The notes under the pieces: model-generated
What the model saw: the letters and a program-made list of their open reading frames with translations, nothing else
What the model was told of the DNA's origin: nothing
Databases searched by the model: none
In this document: piece after piece, positions 54,744 to 62,865 of the stretch
Numbering within the stretch: the first letter of the stretch is position 1
How the letters are laid out: each line of letters starts with the position of its first letter
Translations under genes and position numbers: made by a program
Assembly (NCBI GenBank): GCA_016213895.1
Contig: JACQZJ010000030.1
Span: 1 to 62,865, forward strand
Length of the DNA: 62,865 nucleotides
From: Planctomycetota bacterium
Lineage (GTDB): Bacteria > Planctomycetota > B15-G4 > JADJEK01
Direction: 5' to 3'

Positions 54744-57320
54744 ATGCAGAGCCACTGGATCCCTGTCGCCGCGGCTCTTTTCGCAGCGGCGCTTCTGGCC
54801 CCGGGTACGGCCCGGGCGGACTCGTCGGAAACGGCCGCGACGCTCCTCGCGGGACAGCGGGTTTCCCCAGGCTTCGTCGAGAACGGCGGCCAGGCGGACG
54901 CGCGCGCGCGCTTCCTTCTGCGCTGCAGCGGGATCACGGCCCTCTTCACCGAGCGCACCATGATCGTGCAGGGGGTGGTGCGCCCGGATCCTGCCGCGCT
55001 CACGGAGCTCAGCGGGGTGACCGTGCACCTCACCTTCGAAGGCGCGTCGAGCAGGGCGCGCCTTGAGGGCGAGAGCGAGCTGCCCGGCCGCGTGAGCTAC
55101 TTCACCGGCGCGGACCCCGCGCGCTGGGCCGCGGACCTCAGGACCTTCGACTCCATCCGCTACGCGGGGCTCTACGACGGCATCGACGTGGTGGTCCACG
55201 ACACGAACGGGAAGGTGGAGTACGACCTGGTGCTCGAGCCCGGCGCCGATCCGGCGCGGGTGGTGGTGCGCTGCGAGGGGGCGGACGGGCTCTCCCTGGC
55301 GGAAGACGGCGCGCTCCTCCTCCACACCGCCATCGGCCCGCTGCGGCAGGAGCGGCCGCAGACCTACGCCGTGGCGGAAGACGGCGCGCGCCGCGAGGTG
55401 CAGTGCCGCTACCTGCTGCTCGACGACTCGGCCTTCGGCTTCGCGGTGAGCGGCTGGGAGTCGGCTCGAGAGCGTCTGGTCATCGACCCTGGCATGGCGT
55501 TCGCCACCTTTCTCGGCGGCAGCGGCTCGGACGTGATCGGCGCGGTCGCGGCCGGCCCCGAGGAGTCGATCTACGTGGCGGGCCAGACCCTGTCGCTCAA
55601 CTTCCCGACCACGCCCGGCGCCTTCGACACGTCGTTCAACGGCAGCGGCGTGGGCGCGGACGACGTGTTCGTGGCCAAGCTGAACGCCACGGGCACGACG
55701 CTCCTCTACGCGACCTACATCGGCGGCACGGACGGCGAGACCTTCCTCGGCGAGTTCGCGAGCGACCTGACGGTGAACGCCTCGGGCCAGGCGATCGTCG
55801 CCGGCACATCGACCGCGAGCAACTTCCCCACCACGGCGGGCGCCTTCCAGACCAACCGCAAGGGCACGCGCGACGGCTTCGTGCTCAAGCTCTCGGCCAG
55901 CGGCAGCAGCCTGGTGTTCTCGACCTACCTGGGCGGCGGCGGCAGCGAGAACGCGGTGGGCGTGGCGCTCCTCAGCACGGGCGAGGTGTACGTCACCGGC
56001 GACACCTCCTCCAGCAACTTCCCCTTCACGGCCAACGCTTTCGACAAGACTCTGCAGGGCCCGGGCGTGTTCGACGGCTTCGTGGCCGTGCTCGACGCGG
56101 CCGGCTCCGCGCTCACCTACGCCAGCTACTTCGGCGGCACCGCGAACGACCTCGGCCTCGGCATCGACGTGGACGCCACCGGACGCGCCTACGTCACCGG
56201 CCAGACCGACTCGGCCGACTTCCCGGTGAGCCCGGGCGCCTTCAACACGACCTCGAACGGCGGCCAGGACATCGTCGCCCTGAAGATCTACCCGGTGGGC
56301 GCGGGCGGCTCGGTCCCGGAGTTCTCCACCTACCTGGGCGGCGCCGCGCTCGAGGCCGGGAACGCCATCGCCGTCGGCCAGGACGGCAGCGTCTACATCG
56401 CCGGCGGGGTGAAGTCCTCGAACTTCCCGATCACGCCGGGGGCCTACGACAGCCTCTACGGCGGCAGCGGCGAGGCGTTCGTCGCCCGGCTCACGCCGAC
56501 CGGCAGCGGGCTGATGTACTCGACCTTCCTCGGCGGCAACGGCGCGGGCATCTACCCCGAGCAGGCGAACGGTATCGCGGTGAACGCGCTCGGCTTCGCG
56601 ACCGTCGCTGGCGAGACCGACTCGACCGACTTTCCAGCGCTGGGCGACGGCTCCACCGGCACGCTCGCGGGCATGACGGACGCGTTCGTCGCCAGGCTGG
56701 AAGAGGACGGGTCGGCGCTGACCTACAGCACGCTCATCGGCGGGACGGCCGGGGACGCGGGGAACGACGTCGCCATGAACAGCGCCGGGAACGCGTGCGT
56801 CGCCGGCCGCACCTCCTCCGCCGGTCTGCCCGTGAGCCTGGGCACGGCGCAGCCGGTCTTCGGCGGGGGGTACTCGGACGGCTTCCTCGCGCTCTACAAC
56901 ATCGGCTGCTCCGGCGGCTTCTTGAAGTTCGGAACCGGCTGCCCGGGCACGGGCGCCTTCGTGCCGGCGCTCTCCGGATCCGGCTGCCCGGAGCCGGGCT
57001 TCACCATCACCATTCTGGTCACCAAGGCCCTGGGCGGAGCGTTCGGCCTGATCACGGTCGGCGCCGGAACCGGCCAGCTTCCGGTCACGCCCTACTGCTA
57101 CGTCTTGAACGCGCCGCTCGTGCTCGTCGTTCCGATCACGGCGGGCGGCTCTGGGCCGGGCAATGGTTCGCTGAGCTTCAGCGCTCCGATCCCGCCGGCG
57201 ACCGCGGCCGGCGTGGTCTACATCCAGGCCCTGTTCAGCGACGCGGACGCGCTCGGGGGCGTCTCCTCCACGAACGGCCTGGCGATCGGCGTGAGCACCG
57301 AGCCGATCCTCGGGCCGTAG
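54744..57320 (+). CDS. secreted SBBP-repeat beta-propeller protein
   Basis: This 858-residue protein has a signal peptide (about residues 1-25). A DUF7948-like N-terminal domain (FVENGGQADARARFLLR) covers residues 40-250. About seven SBBP repeats follow with the recurring pattern YSTYLGG...D...GNAYVAG-T-S--FP-T-GAF, for example at STYLGGGGSENAVGVAL and FPVSPGAFNT. The last 130 residues form the same Cys/Gly-rich module (GTGCPGTGAFVPALSG) as in the protein at 47972-49036. It is probably a cell-surface or secreted structural protein. GGAG precedes the ATG. It converges on the kinase gene with 21 bases between. Confidence 0.87.
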   Translation: MQSHWIPVAAALFAAALLAPGTARADSSETAATLLAGQRVSPGFVENGGQADARARFLLRCSGITALFTERTMIVQGVVRPDPAALTELSGVTVHLTFEGASSRARLEGESELPGRVSYFTGADPARWAADLRTFDSIRYAGLYDGIDVVVHDTNGKVEYDLVLEPGADPARVVVRCEGADGLSLAEDGALLLHTAIGPLRQERPQTYAVAEDGARREVQCRYLLLDDSAFGFAVSGWESARERLVIDPGMAFATFLGGSGSDVIGAVAAGPEESIYVAGQTLSLNFPTTPGAFDTSFNGSGVGADDVFVAKLNATGTTLLYATYIGGTDGETFLGEFASDLTVNASGQAIVAGTSTASNFPTTAGAFQTNRKGTRDGFVLKLSASGSSLVFSTYLGGGGSENAVGVALLSTGEVYVTGDTSSSNFPFTANAFDKTLQGPGVFDGFVAVLDAAGSALTYASYFGGTANDLGLGIDVDATGRAYVTGQTDSADFPVSPGAFNTTSNGGQDIVALKIYPVGAGGSVPEFSTYLGGAALEAGNAIAVGQDGSVYIAGGVKSSNFPITPGAYDSLYGGSGEAFVARLTPTGSGLMYSTFLGGNGAGIYPEQANGIAVNALGFATVAGETDSTDFPALGDGSTGTLAGMTDAFVARLEEDGSALTYSTLIGGTAGDAGNDVAMNSAGNACVAGRTSSAGLPVSLGTAQPVFGGGYSDGFLALYNIGCSGGFLKFGTGCPGTGAFVPALSGSGCPEPGFTITILVTKALGGAFGLITVGAGTGQLPVTPYCYVLNAPLVLVVPITAGGSGPGNGSLSFSAPIPPATAAGVVYIQALFSDADALGGVSSTNGLAIGVSTEPILGP

Positions 57321-57341
57321 CCCGCGTCGCTTCCCGCGCGC

Positions 57342-58994
57342 TTACGCGCCGATGATCCGGTCGTAGGCCAGGAAGTCCTGGTACATGCGCTGGAAGACCT
57401 GGTGCTTCTGCTCGTGGTACCTGGCCGTCGCGCCGCGCTCGGGCAAGAGGACGCGGTCGCTCTGGCACATCGCGCGCATGGCCGACAGCACCGAGTCGAA
57501 GTCGCGCGTCGCCGCGGCGCCGAGGATGGCGGCGCCGAGCAGCACCGCCTCGGGCTCGCGCGGCAGGATGACCCGGCAGCCGGTGACGTCCTTGTGCTCG
57601 CGCACGAAGATGGGGTTCCTCGTGCCGCCGCCGCAGGCCACCAGCTCGCGGATGCGAAGGCCCTGCGCGTTCATGACGTCGATGATGTGGCGCGTGCCGT
57701 GGGCGATGGCCTGGATGGCGGCGAGGTAGAGGAGCGCCAGGGAGTCGGCGCTGTCGCTGAGCTTCAAGCCCGAGATCATGCCGCGCAGGTCCGGGTTGGC
57801 GCGCGGGCTGCGGTTGCCGTGGAAGTAGGGCAAGACATGCAGCCTGCGCGTCAAAGCCGCGGGAGGCGCGTCGAGGCCGCTTGCGAGGCGCTCGAGGCGC
57901 GCGTTCAGGAGGTCATAGACGGTGGCGCCTTCCCGCCGGGCCTCCTCTTCCAGCTCGGCGCCGCGGCAGTGGCTCGCGATGACGTGGTCGATGAGCGCTC
58001 CCGTGGCCGACTGGCCTCCTTCGGTGAGCCACAGTCCCGGCACCATGGCCGAGAAATACGGGCCCCACAAGCCGTCGATGAAGCGCGGCGTGCGCGAGAC
58101 CGCCATGTGGCAGCTCGAGGTGCCGCCGATCAGGGCGAGGCGCTCTTCCAGTTCGTCCTCGCCGGGCGCGCGGCCGTCGAGCGGCGCGCCGAGCAGGCCG
58201 ATGCCGCCGGCGTGCGCATCGATGATGGACACGGCCACCGGGATGCCGGCGACAAGCCCGAGCTCGGCGGCGGCGCGCGGCAGAAGCCCGCCGACCGGCT
58301 CGCCCATGGGCCGCACGCGCCTGCCGATGCGCGCGAAGCGCTCCTCCGCCAGCTCGCCCAGGCCAACGGCGTGGAAGAAGCCGGGATCGAAGCGCCCGAC
58401 GCTCTCGCCCTCGCCTTGCTCGTGCCCGAGGTAGGTCCACTTGCACACCGTGGTGCAGAGAGAGCGCGTGTCGCGGCCCGTGGCGCGAAAGGAGAGGAAG
58501 TCGGGCAGGTCGAGGAAGCGCCGCGCGCGCGCGAAACTCCCTGGCAGGTTCTCCTTGAGCCAGAGCAGCTTGGGGCTCTGCATCTCGGGGGACATGACGC
58601 CGCCGACGTAGCGCAGCACCTCGTGGCCGCTGGCGTTGATGCGCGCGGCCTGCGCGGCCGCGCGGTGATCCATCCAGACGATGACGTTGCGCTCGTCGTC
58701 CCCCTCGAGCGCGACGCTCACCGGCTTGTCCTCGGCGTCGAGCAGGACGAGCGAACATGTGGCGTCGCAGCCGATGCCGCGCACCTGGCCGGCGTCGAGC
58801 GCGGCCTGGCTGAGCGCGGCGTGCACGGCCTCGCCGCAGGCGCGCCAGATGTTGCTCGACGACTGCTCGACGAAGTCCTCTTGCGGCCGCCACGTGCGGA
58901 TCGGCTCCACGCCCATGCCGAGCATCTTGCCGCGGCCGTCGAACAGGCCGGCGCGCGCCGACCCGGTGCCGACGTCGATCCCGAGGTAGACCAT
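57342..58994 (-). CDS. FGGY-family pentulose kinase
   Basis: This 550-residue kinase has the FGGY fold: [15 protein letters not shown] (phosphate loop 1), [25 protein letters not shown] and the C-terminal [19 protein letters not shown]. Length and the CDATCSLV and WLKENLP segments fit the ribulokinase-like pentulose kinase subgroup (FGGY/YDR109C type). It would phosphorylate a ketopentose such as ribulose or a related ketose. AAGGAG lies inside the end of the preceding isomerase gene, 4 bases upstream of the start region, so the two form an operon. Confidence 0.9.
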   Translation of the reverse strand: MVYLGIDVGTGSARAGLFDGRGKMLGMGVEPIRTWRPQEDFVEQSSSNIWRACGEAVHAALSQAALDAGQVRGIGCDATCSLVLLDAEDKPVSVALEGDDERNVIVWMDHRAAAQAARINASGHEVLRYVGGVMSPEMQSPKLLWLKENLPGSFARARRFLDLPDFLSFRATGRDTRSLCTTVCKWTYLGHEQGEGESVGRFDPGFFHAVGLGELAEERFARIGRRVRPMGEPVGGLLPRAAAELGLVAGIPVAVSIIDAHAGGIGLLGAPLDGRAPGEDELEERLALIGGTSSCHMAVSRTPRFIDGLWGPYFSAMVPGLWLTEGGQSATGALIDHVIASHCRGAELEEEARREGATVYDLLNARLERLASGLDAPPAALTRRLHVLPYFHGNRSPRANPDLRGMISGLKLSDSADSLALLYLAAIQAIAHGTRHIIDVMNAQGLRIRELVACGGGTRNPIFVREHKDVTGCRVILPREPEAVLLGAAILGAAATRDFDSVLSAMRAMCQSDRVLLPERGATARYHEQKHQVFQRMYQDFLAYDRIIGA

Positions 58995-58998
58995 CCCT

Positions 58999-60519
58999 CT
59001 ACTCCTTCCTGGCGAGCACGCGCAGGCGGAAGCCCAGCTCCAGGGAGAGCGCGGCCATCTCCTCGAACACGTCGCCGTACGCGACCGCCACGTGGTTCGA
59101 CAGGTAGTGGGCCATGATCGTGTCGCGGCTCACGCCGAGGTCGGCGGCCATGAGCGGCCACTGCCGGTTCGTGCCGTTCCACCAGGCGTCGCGCTTCTCC
59201 GCCGGCAGCGCCACCACCTCGCCCCGGCCGATGTCCATCCACAGGACTCCGCCCTTCAAGTACGCGCGCGCCCAGGTGACGCGGCCCGGGAGGCTCTCGC
59301 CGGAGAAGGTCCCGCCCGGGATGGGGAAGTACTCCGCGGGCTGGCGAAAGCTGTGCACGCCGCGGAGCGTGTCCGGGTCGTGGTTGAAGGCGTAGGCGCC
59401 GCAGGAGCCGGAGTTGAGCAACACCCAGACGAAGCGCCCCTCGTGCGCGCCTCCCCAGCGCACGTCGTGGAACATGACCGCGGGATGCAGGCCCTTCTCC
59501 TTGAGCAGGCGCTTCAAGAGCTCCATGGGCACGGCGTTCCCTTGGTCCGCCTCGGTGGCGCAGATGAACGGCTCGCCGTCCGACTCGGGCCGGCAGGCGG
59601 AGTTCAAGAGCCCCTCGGCGAAGTCGGAAGGCGGGCGCAGAGGGATCAGGCCGAGCTGGTACTGCCAGCCGGCGCAGTCGGCGTGCTCTTCCTTGATCAG
59701 GTCGAGGACCGCGAGGTAGTCGCGCAGCTGCTCGCGCGTGGCGTGCTCGTCGAAGTCCGCGGCGCCCTCCTCGCCCCAGTGGAACGTCACTCCCTTGTCT
59801 TTGACGAAGGCCAGGGCCGCGGCGATGCGCTCCTCCGCGATGCCCCGCCCGCGGTCGAGGAGCCACGCCTGGTCGATCTTGTGCTCGGCGAAGCCGTGGC
59901 GCGCGAGCAGCCGCGGGCCGAAGTAGCCGTTGATCATCCCCATGGACGTGTCGCCCAGCATGAGCAGCAGGGCGCGCCGCGCGCGCAGGCCGCGCGCCAC
60001 CGCGGCCGCGCGCCGCGCCGCCTCGGGGCCGATGGGAGCGTGCAGGGAGATCTCGTCCTCGGGGTAGCCGATGCGGCCGGTCGTGCACCACTCCTCGAGG
60101 CGCGCCATGAAGGCGGCGTCGGCGCTCCAGTCGGAGGCGTCAGTCCAGATGCGCGAGAAGGGGCGCTCGAGGCTCTCCAGGCAGGCGCCGGTGTTCAAGA
60201 GCCCGACCAGCCCGGGCCACTCGCCGGAGAAGTTGCTGGCGAGGAGCAGGGGGTTGTCCTTGCCGACCACGCCGTCGGTGGTGTGCGGGCCGTAGCACCA
60301 GTGCACGCAGATGCCGATCATCGGGTCCTGGATCGGCCCGAGCTTCTCGATGGCGTGGTGCGGCTTGGAGAGGAAGCCCTCCACGCGGTACGGCTCGCGG
60401 CCGAGCTTCGCGAGCGCGCGCTCCATCTGCGCGGTCGCCGCGCGCACGCTCGGCAGGGCCAGCTCGTTCGGCCGCGCCCGGCCGTCGCCGGGCCAGAAGA
60501 GGGCGATCTTCCTGCTCAT
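58999..60519 (-). CDS. L-fucose/L-arabinose isomerase-family protein
   Basis: This 506-residue protein belongs to the fucose/arabinose isomerase superfamily: [50 protein letters not shown] and [14 protein letters not shown]. It would interconvert an aldose and a ketose using manganese. The start at 60519 has a ribosome binding site (GGAG) and matches the domain start. The next gene, 4 bases on, is a pentulose kinase, so the product ketose is probably phosphorylated at once. Exact sugar (fucose, arabinose or a methyl pentose) cannot be told. Confidence 0.88.
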   Translation of the reverse strand: MSRKIALFWPGDGRARPNELALPSVRAATAQMERALAKLGREPYRVEGFLSKPHHAIEKLGPIQDPMIGICVHWCYGPHTTDGVVGKDNPLLLASNFSGEWPGLVGLLNTGACLESLERPFSRIWTDASDWSADAAFMARLEEWCTTGRIGYPEDEISLHAPIGPEAARRAAAVARGLRARRALLLMLGDTSMGMINGYFGPRLLARHGFAEHKIDQAWLLDRGRGIAEERIAAALAFVKDKGVTFHWGEEGAADFDEHATREQLRDYLAVLDLIKEEHADCAGWQYQLGLIPLRPPSDFAEGLLNSACRPESDGEPFICATEADQGNAVPMELLKRLLKEKGLHPAVMFHDVRWGGAHEGRFVWVLLNSGSCGAYAFNHDPDTLRGVHSFRQPAEYFPIPGGTFSGESLPGRVTWARAYLKGGVLWMDIGRGEVVALPAEKRDAWWNGTNRQWPLMAADLGVSRDTIMAHYLSNHVAVAYGDVFEEMAALSLELGFRLRVLARKE

Positions 60520-60678
60520 CGGTTTCGCTCCGTTTCGCCGGGGTGGCGTGCATCGTAGCGGCCGCGCGCGCGGCGGCGATCGGCCCCGGGTCCTTGACTC
60601 CGCTGGGCGCGCGCGCTGTCCTGGCCGGGTGATGACGCGCCGCGGGCCGCGCCGGCCCGGGCGTAAAGGAGCGACGGC

Positions 60679-61614
60679 ATGATGAAGCAGCAGCGCGCGG
60701 CCCACGGGACGCGCCGCGAGTTCCTCGCCTCCGCCGGTGCGATCGGCGCGGCCGTGCTCTTGCCCGGCGCGCTCCAGGCGCAGGAAGGGACGGGCGAGCC
60801 GCTGTTCCGCATCTCGCTGGCGCAGTGGTCCCTGCACCGCGCGCTCTACGCGGGTGATCTCGACAACCTCGACTTCGCGCGCATTGCGCGCGAGCAATAC
60901 GGGATCGCGGCGGTGGAGTACGTCAGCGGGTTCTTTCCGGACAAGGCGGTCGACTTCGACTACCTCGCCGAGATGAAGAAGCGGGCCGCGCAGGCGGGCG
61001 TGCAGAGCCTGCTGATCATGATCGACGGCGAGGGGCGGCTCGCCGCAACGGACGAAGAGGAGCGCGCTCTGGCGCTCGAGAACCACTTCAAGTGGATCGC
61101 GGCGGCGCGCTTCCTCGGCTGCCACTCGATCCGCGTCAACGCCGCCGGCGACGGCGAGCGCGAGGAAGTGGCGCGGCGCGCGGCTGCCTCCTTGAAGCGC
61201 CTGGGGCGCATCGGCGACCAGTACGGCGTCAACGTGCTGGTGGAGAACCACGGCGGCCTGTCGTCCGACGGCGCCTGGCTGGCGGACGTCATACGCCGCG
61301 CCGATCATCCGCGCGTGGGCACCCTGCCCGACTTCGGCAACTTCCACCTCGGCGGCGACGACTGGTACGACCGCTACCAGGGCGTCATCGAGATGATGCC
61401 GTTCGCCAAGGCGGTCAGCGCCAAGTCGCACGACTTCGACGCCGAGGGCAACGAGGAGCACACCGACTTCCGCCGCATGCTGCAGATCGTGCTCGCGGCC
61501 GGCTACCACGGCCACGTCGGCATCGAGTACGAGGGCGGCGCGCTCTCCGAGGAAGAGGGCATCAGGAAGACCAAGGCCTTGCTGGAGCGCGTGCGGGACG
61601 AGCTGCGCGGCTGA
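60679..61614 (+). CDS. TAT-exported sugar phosphate isomerase/epimerase-like TIM barrel
   Basis: This 311-residue protein has a twin-arginine signal (TRREFLASAG) and a xylose-isomerase-like TIM barrel. Metal ligands are plausible in VENHGG, PDFGNFH, AKSHDFD and GIEYEGG. Relatives act as epimerases, isomerases or 3-keto-glycoside hydrolases on sugars. Export matches the Gfo/Idh and DUF1080 proteins of the operon at 27.3-33 kb. AAAGGAG precedes the ATG. It is divergent from the isomerase-kinase operon across 159 bp. Confidence 0.86.
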   Translation: MMKQQRAAHGTRREFLASAGAIGAAVLLPGALQAQEGTGEPLFRISLAQWSLHRALYAGDLDNLDFARIAREQYGIAAVEYVSGFFPDKAVDFDYLAEMKKRAAQAGVQSLLIMIDGEGRLAATDEEERALALENHFKWIAAARFLGCHSIRVNAAGDGEREEVARRAAASLKRLGRIGDQYGVNVLVENHGGLSSDGAWLADVIRRADHPRVGTLPDFGNFHLGGDDWYDRYQGVIEMMPFAKAVSAKSHDFDAEGNEEHTDFRRMLQIVLAAGYHGHVGIEYEGGALSEEEGIRKTKALLERVRDELRG

Positions 61615-61948
61615 GGAGGGAACATGGCCGGCGCCGAGGTCATCCGGGACGCGAGCGAGACCCTGGTCGCGCTCCCCGAGGAGGCGGACGCCTGGCGGGA
61701 CATGGTCCAACTGACATCGTGTCAGATAGCAGGTAATCCTCCGTTGGCGAGTGACTTGCCGCGATCGGCGTTCAGGCGCCGTACTCGCCGACTAACCGTT
61801 CGGAGATGCCGCGATGGAGGCGGTGCCCGTGGGCGGCCGAGACACGAAGGCGCCGGAGCGCTCGCATGCGAGCGATCGGTGCCGGCGCCGGGCATCACGG
61901 ACCGGGACGGATTCGCCGAGTCACGCTTCGAGACTCACTCCCCTTCGC
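61615..61948. other. stretch with a secretin-like fragment
   Basis: This stretch of about 330 bases has no intact gene. An ATG at 61624, with a good ribosome binding site (GGAGGGAAC), opens a frame reading ASETLVALPEEADAWRDMVQ. It resembles LVAPLDEADAWRDVVTQL in the gene on the opposite strand, and 21 bases (61681-61701) recur exactly in inverted orientation at 62644-62664. The likeness ends soon after 61713. It is probably a fragment of a second secretin-type gene. The rest was not recognised. Confidence 0.4.
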
Positions 61949-62865
61949 CTACAGGTCCTTCCACCACCGCGCCCGGGTCGCGGCCCACTCCTCCAGGCCG
62001 GGAGTCTTCGGCGGGAGCCGCTTCGCGGTCCAGCGCGGTCCAGCCTCGAGACCGCCGAGCGTCTCCCCCGGACCGGATCGTCCGAGCCCCTCGGCCGCGT
62101 CCTCTCGCGCCCTCCGCCCGCACGCGCACTGAAGCGTGATCCGCAGACCCTCGCTGGAATCGCTCGGCGGCGTCCCTGTGGCTCCGTGCTTCGCGCCGTC
62201 CGCGTCCGGCGGCGCCGGAGGGGAGGGCTCCTCCGGCCTGACCTCGCGCACGCTCCGCTGCGCGGGCGGCGCGGCCGGAGACGGCGCGGCCGGCGCCGGC
62301 TCGAACAACTCGGCGTCCACGAGCTCTTGGATCAGGGCCACGACCTCGCGGACGCCGCGGTTCTTGATGGGGAAGGCGCGGATCTGCCGGCGCGCTCGGG
62401 GCGGCACCGCATCGAGCCGCTCGACGATGCCCGCGAACATCGCGTGCTGGCTCGCCGTGCCGGTCACGATCAGCGTGCCGGTGAGCTCGTCCGCCACCAG
62501 GCGGAACGTCGGCTCGCTCCCGGCCTTCTTCAGCGGCTCGTCCACGACCGAGGAGATGAGCGCGGCCACGTCCTTCACCGGAAAGGTGCGCGGCGAGTAC
62601 GTGAGCGTTCGCACGCCCTCGCCCTGGTCGAGCTGCGTGACGACGTCCCGCCAGGCGTCCGCCTCGTCGAGCGGCGCCACGAGCACCACGCCCAAGGCGG
62701 CCTGGGCAGGATCGCGCTCCGGATCACCCTCCAGTGCTCGAGGGAGTACCCCGCGGTCGAGTCCGGGAAAGGCGACCTCCACGAGGGCGGGAAGGGGGAC
62801 GACCGCCAGGGGACCGGTCCGGTTCCTTGGATCACGGTCCGGCGGTTCTTGCCGGACACGCCCGG
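61949..62865 (-). CDS. secretin N-domain-like protein, 5' end beyond window, possibly truncated
   Basis: The frame is open to the right edge of the window, so the start is missing. Two secretin N-type (NolW-like) repeats are visible: SPRTFPVKDVAALISSVVDE followed by LTGTLIVTGTASQHAMFAGI, and IRAFPIKNRGVREVVALIQE. A Pro/Ala-rich linker and SSEGLRIT follow, where secretins normally continue with another N-domain or the barrel. Here the likeness stops and about 60 unrelated residues (ending EEWAATRARWWKDL) close the frame. The barrel domain is therefore absent and the gene may be a fusion or a decayed copy. A fragment of a related gene lies inverted just downstream. Confidence 0.6.
   Translation of the reverse strand, partial: GRVRQEPPDRDPRNRTGPLAVVPLPALVEVAFPGLDRGVLPRALEGDPERDPAQAALGVVLVAPLDEADAWRDVVTQLDQGEGVRTLTYSPRTFPVKDVAALISSVVDEPLKKAGSEPTFRLVADELTGTLIVTGTASQHAMFAGIVERLDAVPPRARRQIRAFPIKNRGVREVVALIQELVDAELFEPAPAAPSPAAPPAQRSVREVRPEEPSPPAPPDADGAKHGATGTPPSDSSEGLRITLQCACGRRAREDAAEGLGRSGPGETLGGLEAGPRWTAKRLPPKTPGLEEWAATRARWWKDL

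Overview
The window is about 63 kb of GC-rich bacterial DNA, densely coded on both strands, with strong codon bias and long antisense shadow frames. It looks like a chromosomal fragment of a Planctomycetota-type bacterium, probably from one of the less studied lineages. The evidence is several exported Gfo/Idh/MocA oxidoreductases with RR(x)FL-type signals, DUF1080 (3-keto-disaccharide hydrolase) domains, a TAT-exported sugar isomerase/epimerase, SBBP beta-propeller repeats, multi-module carboxypeptidase-regulatory-like proteins and a Cys/Gly-rich C-terminal module on secreted proteins. This assignment is inference; no rRNA, tRNA, CRISPR array or complete insertion sequence was seen.

Layout. 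0.4-3.9 kb: a membrane-anchored SGNH/GDSL hydrolase, a GT39-type glycosyltransferase and a small membrane protein. 4-10 kb: two tandem paralogous membrane-anchored proteins of about 1,000 residues built from carboxypeptidase regulatory-like modules. 10-16 kb: a small anchored protein, an M28 lipoprotein peptidase and a secreted purple-acid-phosphatase-like phosphoesterase. 15.8-22.4 kb: an alpha-2-macroglobulin whose last part, with HEAT-like repeats, lies in a shifted frame. 22.6-25.7 kb: three tandem, damaged right-handed beta-helix genes. 25.7-27.3 kb: a lipoprotein with a TsaA/TrmO domain and a metallo-beta-lactamase-fold lipoprotein. 27.3-33.0 kb: a tight five-gene operon, Gfo/Idh - ApbE - Gfo/Idh - membrane CxxCH protein - double DUF1080. 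33.2-36.1 kb: an ALDH7-type dehydrogenase and an APC permease. 36-39.6 kb: a PAS-PAS-GGDEF-EAL protein between 290-bp direct repeats, next to a headless DUF4143 ATPase remnant. 39.6-44.6 kb: a co-directional run of holin-like protein, LOG-family nucleosidase, phosphoketolase, TerC and 2'-5' RNA ligase-like protein. 44.8-49.0 kb: small lipoprotein, RsmG, a secreted protein with eight CxxC pairs, hypotheticals and a secreted protein with the lineage-type C-terminal module. 49.3-54.5 kb: cupin, DUF255 thioredoxin-like protein, nucleotidyltransferase-like protein, AlbA_2 protein and a second headless DUF4143 fragment. 54.7-62.9 kb: SBBP protein, pentulose kinase, fucose/arabinose-isomerase-like protein, TAT sugar isomerase/epimerase and the edge of a secretin-N-domain gene.

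How the genes fit together. Much of the region serves carbohydrate oxidation and turnover, some of it outside the cytoplasm: the 3-keto-sugar type operon, the isomerase-kinase pair, the epimerase and the phosphoketolase. Another large share is cell-surface and secreted protein. Gene decay is frequent: the beta-helix array, the A2M frameshift, two headless ATPases, a hydrolase tail and secretin pieces. This suggests an actively rearranging genome, although assembly error must be excluded for single-base lesions. The most unusual observations are the beta-helix array with nested 5' deletions that share one breakpoint, an exported tRNA-modification-type domain, the five-gene redox operon, the A2M-HEAT gene, and a 61-bp palindromic element present twice in opposite orientation.
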